From contig ARYC01002685.1 in the NCBI GenBank assembly GCA_000711775.1, positions 1 to 64,000 of the forward strand: a DNA stretch of 64,000 nucleotides, in the 5' to 3' direction. A program made the translations under genes and the position numbers. This DNA is from Oxytricha trifallax. Lineage: Eukaryota > Ciliophora > Spirotrichea > Sporadotrichida > Oxytrichidae. Position 1 is the stretch's first letter. The number at the start of each line of letters is the position of its first letter. The notes beneath the pieces were generated by a model. That model was not told the origin of the DNA. It saw nothing but the letters and a program-made list of their open reading frames with translations, and made no database searches. Shown here piece by piece: positions 60,082 to 64,000 of the stretch.

Positions 60082-60960
60082 ATGACACCATATGAGCTTT
60101 TGGAAGCATTTTTGTGATTGATGAATCATCTCATCTATCTTATGAAATGATTTTGAAAACAGTAATATAGATGTGGAATTCAAAGCAAAGAGATCAATAT
60201 TAAGTTAGAAACAAAGTTCCAACATCCGTGCTGACAATTCGGTTTGAGACATAGTTCCTGATTCTTAATATGCTTGAATTAACCTACTGGATTGATTTCG
60301 TATATCCAAATTAATTTCAATGCTAAAACTAACTAACTATGTTTGAAACAAATTATAGTACGGATTCTGAAGATTGAAAACTATTAGCATTACTCATAAT
60401 AAATCAAACAGCATTTGAACAATTGACCAGTGGAAGCTTCAAATCTTTGTGATAGACTATATTGGCATGAAGAGATAATATATGATAATCAACCTAGAGA
60501 TAGAGAAAAGTAGGAATGAGATTAGAAGATAAGTGATGACAACCAGAGAAGAATACCAGCCAAATAACATAGAAAGAAATAGTTAAATGATGTGGGAAAG
60601 AATAAACTAATATCAGAAACTAATGATAATGCTAACAACTTCAAATCATTTGGATGAAATTTTATATAAGAATGAGTAGAGACTTAAAAAAATTAAGCGA
60701 GGATACAAAAGCTTCGTAGGAAAATATTGGGGCAAGAATACAAACTTGACATAACTAGAGAGCCTTTTCTGCGATCGATCGGGATAGCAAAATGTTTAGA
60801 ACTTGTAAGAGAATGAAGAAGCTGTAGTAACCAACAATCAAGGGCAAACGGAATAGATAACGTATCACATTAAGGAAGAAATGGAAAATAAACAATTTCA
60901 ACGATCGACATGAAAGAAGTTGAAGATCTCACCAATTAGGGAGTTGGTCTTGCCAAATGA
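60082..60960 (+). CDS. Uncharacterised protein, 292 residues
   Basis: ATG 60082 to TGA 60958-60960. The reading is MTPYELLEAFL..., then YRCGIQSKEINIKLETKF, HPCWQFGLRH (one Trp from TGA), SNLCDRLYWHEEIIYDNQ, ISETNDNANNFKSFG, EYKLDITREPFLRSIG and IDMKEVEDLTNQGVGLAK. RNY pattern is strong, especially 60400-60960, and composition changes at once after the final TGA, which therefore looks like the true stop; so TGA seems to serve both as Trp and as stop. The Cys/His-containing N-terminal half could bind a metal, but I recognise no family. Same strand as, and close behind, the 58706 gene; the two may be exons of one gene. Confidence 0.6.
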
Positions 60961-62339
60961 TCTCTTTCAAATTTTTAAGTGTTAGATACTTATAATATAA
61001 ATCTAATTTACTCCGATGATTATCTATTTATCTCTAAATATAATAAAGTATAAAGTATCATCATGAAATATAGCTAAATAAATATAAATACAAATTATAC
61101 GTATCAAGAGATAATACTCAAAACTATCTTATTGAAATAGGATTTGTATATGTGAATAAGCAAAACTAGATTAATATATAAAATATTATTTTTTTAATAT
61201 TAAAAGAAATTGGAATTAAAACTAATTCGTTTCATTTAAACTCCAAGTCTAAATTCTAAAGAATATTCATGAAATAAAAACTTAATTAAAAATAGAAGAA
61301 ATTGTAATTGATAGCAATTGCTTATAGTGATGATTTTAGATTTTTAGATTTATTTTTAAAAATCTTTTATCCTCCACATTATATGATTTTATTTCATATG
61401 CCGGTCTTCTTAATTCTTTGGTTAAGTCGCTATGGTAATATTATTATATACCCACCATTTGTTACAAGTTTTTTAATCATATAAAATATCTGGTATGATC
61501 TTGTAGATTATTCCCTAAGCTCTGCAAAAATTACATTTGGAGCGGTGTGAGTTTTTGATTTTTCTATTAAATTGCCAAAAGGTCCTTTATTTCTTGCCAC
61601 AATGCAAAGATCGTTGCAATGTCTTAAGAAAAATTCTATTCTCTCTTATAATTTTATTTGTCATTTTAATTCATGTTATTATTTCAACACGCTCGTAGTT
61701 ATGTATATCAAAATTTTAAAATGCAAACTCTAGTTTTTTATTTGTTACCCATAGGAAAGAGTAACTATCCATATGAGATTCTTCTAAAGGAAATTGTCAA
61801 GAAATTGTCCATTTTCTAAAGTTAGATAATAAAAATTACAAAGAGTTTAATCCCAAGTGCCGTCGCTAAGGAAAACATCAAATCTATATCTTCATTCGTC
61901 TTTATTGTAATCCTATTTAAAATAATACCATAACTTTCAGTAATAAACTTAGTATTAATATTGCACAGAACTATATTTTGTCTGCTTTATTCCTTACTCA
62001 TAATATTAAAACATATAGATATGCTCTAATTGTAATTAGTGAGGGAAGGTTCATTCATTTTTTAGGTTTATAATTTCGTTCAACACCTAATAAACTTAAC
62101 CATTATATTGCTCTTTAAACTGTTTAATTTATTCAAAGTCTAAATTATTAATTTATGCAATGCTCAATTTGAATTTTATTAAATAACTTCCAATAGTATT
62201 TTTTAGAATTAGCTCCAAACATATTATTTTTTAATTTTAACATGACATCAAACATTCAAATCTCTATTTCCAGAGAATTAAGTAGTTTCTCGTAAGCAAA
62301 AATGAAAGTGCAAAGTATATAAAATGTAAAAAATTTAAA
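60961..62339. other. AT-rich region, no confident gene
   Basis: T-rich DNA following the stop of the 60082 gene, without a supported ORF, RNA gene or repeat. Confidence 0.4.
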
Positions 62340-62880
62340 GGTTATGAAGCTGTGACTGTTCATTTCAGGCGAAACGAAGTCATAGGCTCTATAATTACTA
62401 GTGAAATGGGAGCTTTTACGAAATTATAAATATAATGAATCATATCTATCTCTTTCGCTCAGTCGATGTGAATTTCAATAATAAGGTAAGATAAGTATGA
62501 ACTATTCATTCTTCTTTCAAGTGATTGATCATGTATAAATAGCAGGGAGGATTTAAAAGAAATTATTAGAAAAAAAGAATCAGTTAGTTCATCTTAATAC
62601 CAAGTTATACTCTAATACTCTATAGTCTTATTACACCTACACCTGCCCGCATTTATTTTATTTCGATGAATTTTACTCAACTCTCACCTTTCAATTACTT
62701 AAGCTTATTAAGTCCTCTCTAATTTGAGTTTAATACACTTTCCAACTTAACTATGAAAGCAAACCTTTAAGTGGAAGTCATTAAGATTCATAAGTAAATT
62801 AGTATTCTTTCAAATATTTAAAAGAGCTTAATTTAATGCATCTTTTAGCAAGCTTACCATTGAAAGTTTATAACATCCCA
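62340..62880 (-). repeat. Inverted, diverged copy of the 1052-bp module
   Basis: On the minus strand this follows the module of 1-1052, including the complement of AGCCTATGACTTCGTTTCGC (62360-62390) and the AATTAGAGAGGACTTAATAAG start (about 62705-62730). It is the only module copy in reverse orientation in the window and stands alone, without 828-type units. Confidence 0.8.
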
Positions 62881-62928
62881 TCAGAAAATGCCTTAATTAT
62901 TTTCATAAATTATAATCTTACAAAGATT

Positions 62929-63603
62929 GGGGGTATCTAAGTTGGTGGCAAAGTATTTTCAAAGCCTTAGTCGGTGGCATTATTAATTTCTCAAAATTCA
63001 CCAAAATCCTAAGTCGGTGGCATAAATAAAGAATTTTTTTCTTCCAATTTGAATCATTAAGTACCTCAATTAATATTTAAATTTCATTTCTGATAGTTAA
63101 TCATCATTGACTATGCATTTACGGACACTGCTCCACATATAGAATTAATTAGAATTCCAATAATATTTTATTTCTTTTTTTTAATAATTTGCTAATTACG
63201 GTAACTATATAAATATCAATGAAATAGAATCACATTGACGAATAATAATATTTAGGAAAAAAGTAGAATTAAAGTATGTTATTGACTGATCGTCAATGTG
63301 ATTCTATTTCATTGATATTTATATAGTTACCGTAATTAGCAAATTATTAAAAAAAAGAAATAAAATATTATTGGAATTCTAATTAATTCTATATGTGGAG
63401 CAGTGTCTGTAAATGCATAGTCAATGATGATTAACTATCAGAAATGAAATTTAAATATTAATTGAGGTACTTAATGATTCAAATTGGAAGAAAAAAATTC
63501 TTTATTATGCCACCGACTTAGGATTTTGGTGAATTTTGAGAAATTAATAATGCCACCGACTAAGGCTTTGAAAATACTTTGCCACCAACTTAGACAAACC
63601 CAA
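62929..63603. mobile_element. Palindromic TIR element with AGTCGGTGGCA iterons
   Basis: Two ~320-bp arms, nearly identical reverse complements, meet near 63265. Within the outer 100 bp of each arm the motif AAGT(T/C)GGTGGCA occurs three times (left: about 62939, 62968 and 63011), as expected for protein-binding iterons near a transposon end. No target duplication is obvious and there is no ORF. Confidence 0.88.
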
Positions 63604-64000
63604 AATATTTATTAATAACTCCAGTTTTAATTACTAGAAGAATATAGAGAAAAACTAATATTCTCTCTTAATTTTGTGCATGCTGGTTGTTAATTGAATA
63701 AAACATTTGGATAAGAAATTTTAAGAATTTTGAAAAGCTTGTTTAACATCTTGAAAATAAAATTATATCAAGAATTAAAAAGATTTTGAAATGACTTTAA
63801 AATAATAGAAGTACTTTTTATTCAATAATCAAATTATTCATGGACCTAACTTTATTGAATGATTTATTAACATGCAAAAATTATAAATACTACTAATCAT
63901 TAAAATCGTTCTAGCCAAAATTAAATCATAATTGATTATGAAGAAGTATGTAGATTATTAAAGAAATTCTTAAAATAAAATTCAACATGCAAAAAATTCT
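63604..64000. other. AT-rich window end, nothing identified
   Basis: A/T-rich DNA with no supported gene or repeat before the window ends. Confidence 0.5.

Overview
This window looks like nuclear DNA of a ciliate. It is very AT-rich, and its protein-like stretches keep going through in-frame TAA and TAG, which read well as Gln. In the clearest genes (53400, 58706, 60082, 44.9-46.2 kb minus, 25.2-26.4 kb) in-frame TGA also sits where Trp fits, alongside ordinary TGG. This resembles the karyorelict or Condylostoma type of code; I cannot name the genus. Because such a code leaves almost no stop codons, an open frame proves nothing, so I judged frames by RNY/GNN codon pattern, agreement between repeat copies and recognisable motifs. 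Many single-base frameshifts, several in A or T runs, mean gene decay, assembly error or both.

Layout. 1-22.6 kb is a repeat locus: 1.5 copies of a ~1052-bp module, a palindromic element (3157-4027), a module fragment, then about 14 tandem copies of an 828-bp (276-codon) unit, broken by a TA-flanked palindromic element and by a GC-rich SINE-like insert, and ending in another degenerate module. Stray copies lie at 43.0-43.8 kb and, inverted, at 62.3-62.9 kb.

23.7-41.05 kb is bounded by ~500-bp, nearly identical inverted repeats and looks like a ~17.4-kb mobile element. Inside are blocks of a large extracellular-type protein (LamG-like domains, furin-like Cys-rich region, ECDDGN-type Cys repeat), cut by palindromic or IES-like inserts.

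42-53 kb holds a minus-strand gene, small ORFs and the most striking object: a ~1.77-kb element with ~220-bp inverted repeats whose only gene is a 414-residue Rep-like protein with a superfamily 3 helicase related to CRESS-DNA replication proteins. It sits at a TA inside another ORF, and removing it at the TA restores that ORF. Its ends match the ends of the 17-kb element and of the 3157-4027 element, so the three appear to form one family.

53-64 kb carries at least three plus-strand genes of unknown function, a hairpin element with an 8-bp target duplication, and a final palindromic element. The abundance of TA-bounded inserts fits a germline (micronuclear) genome with internal eliminated sequences, or simply a transposon-rich genome; the sequence alone does not separate these.
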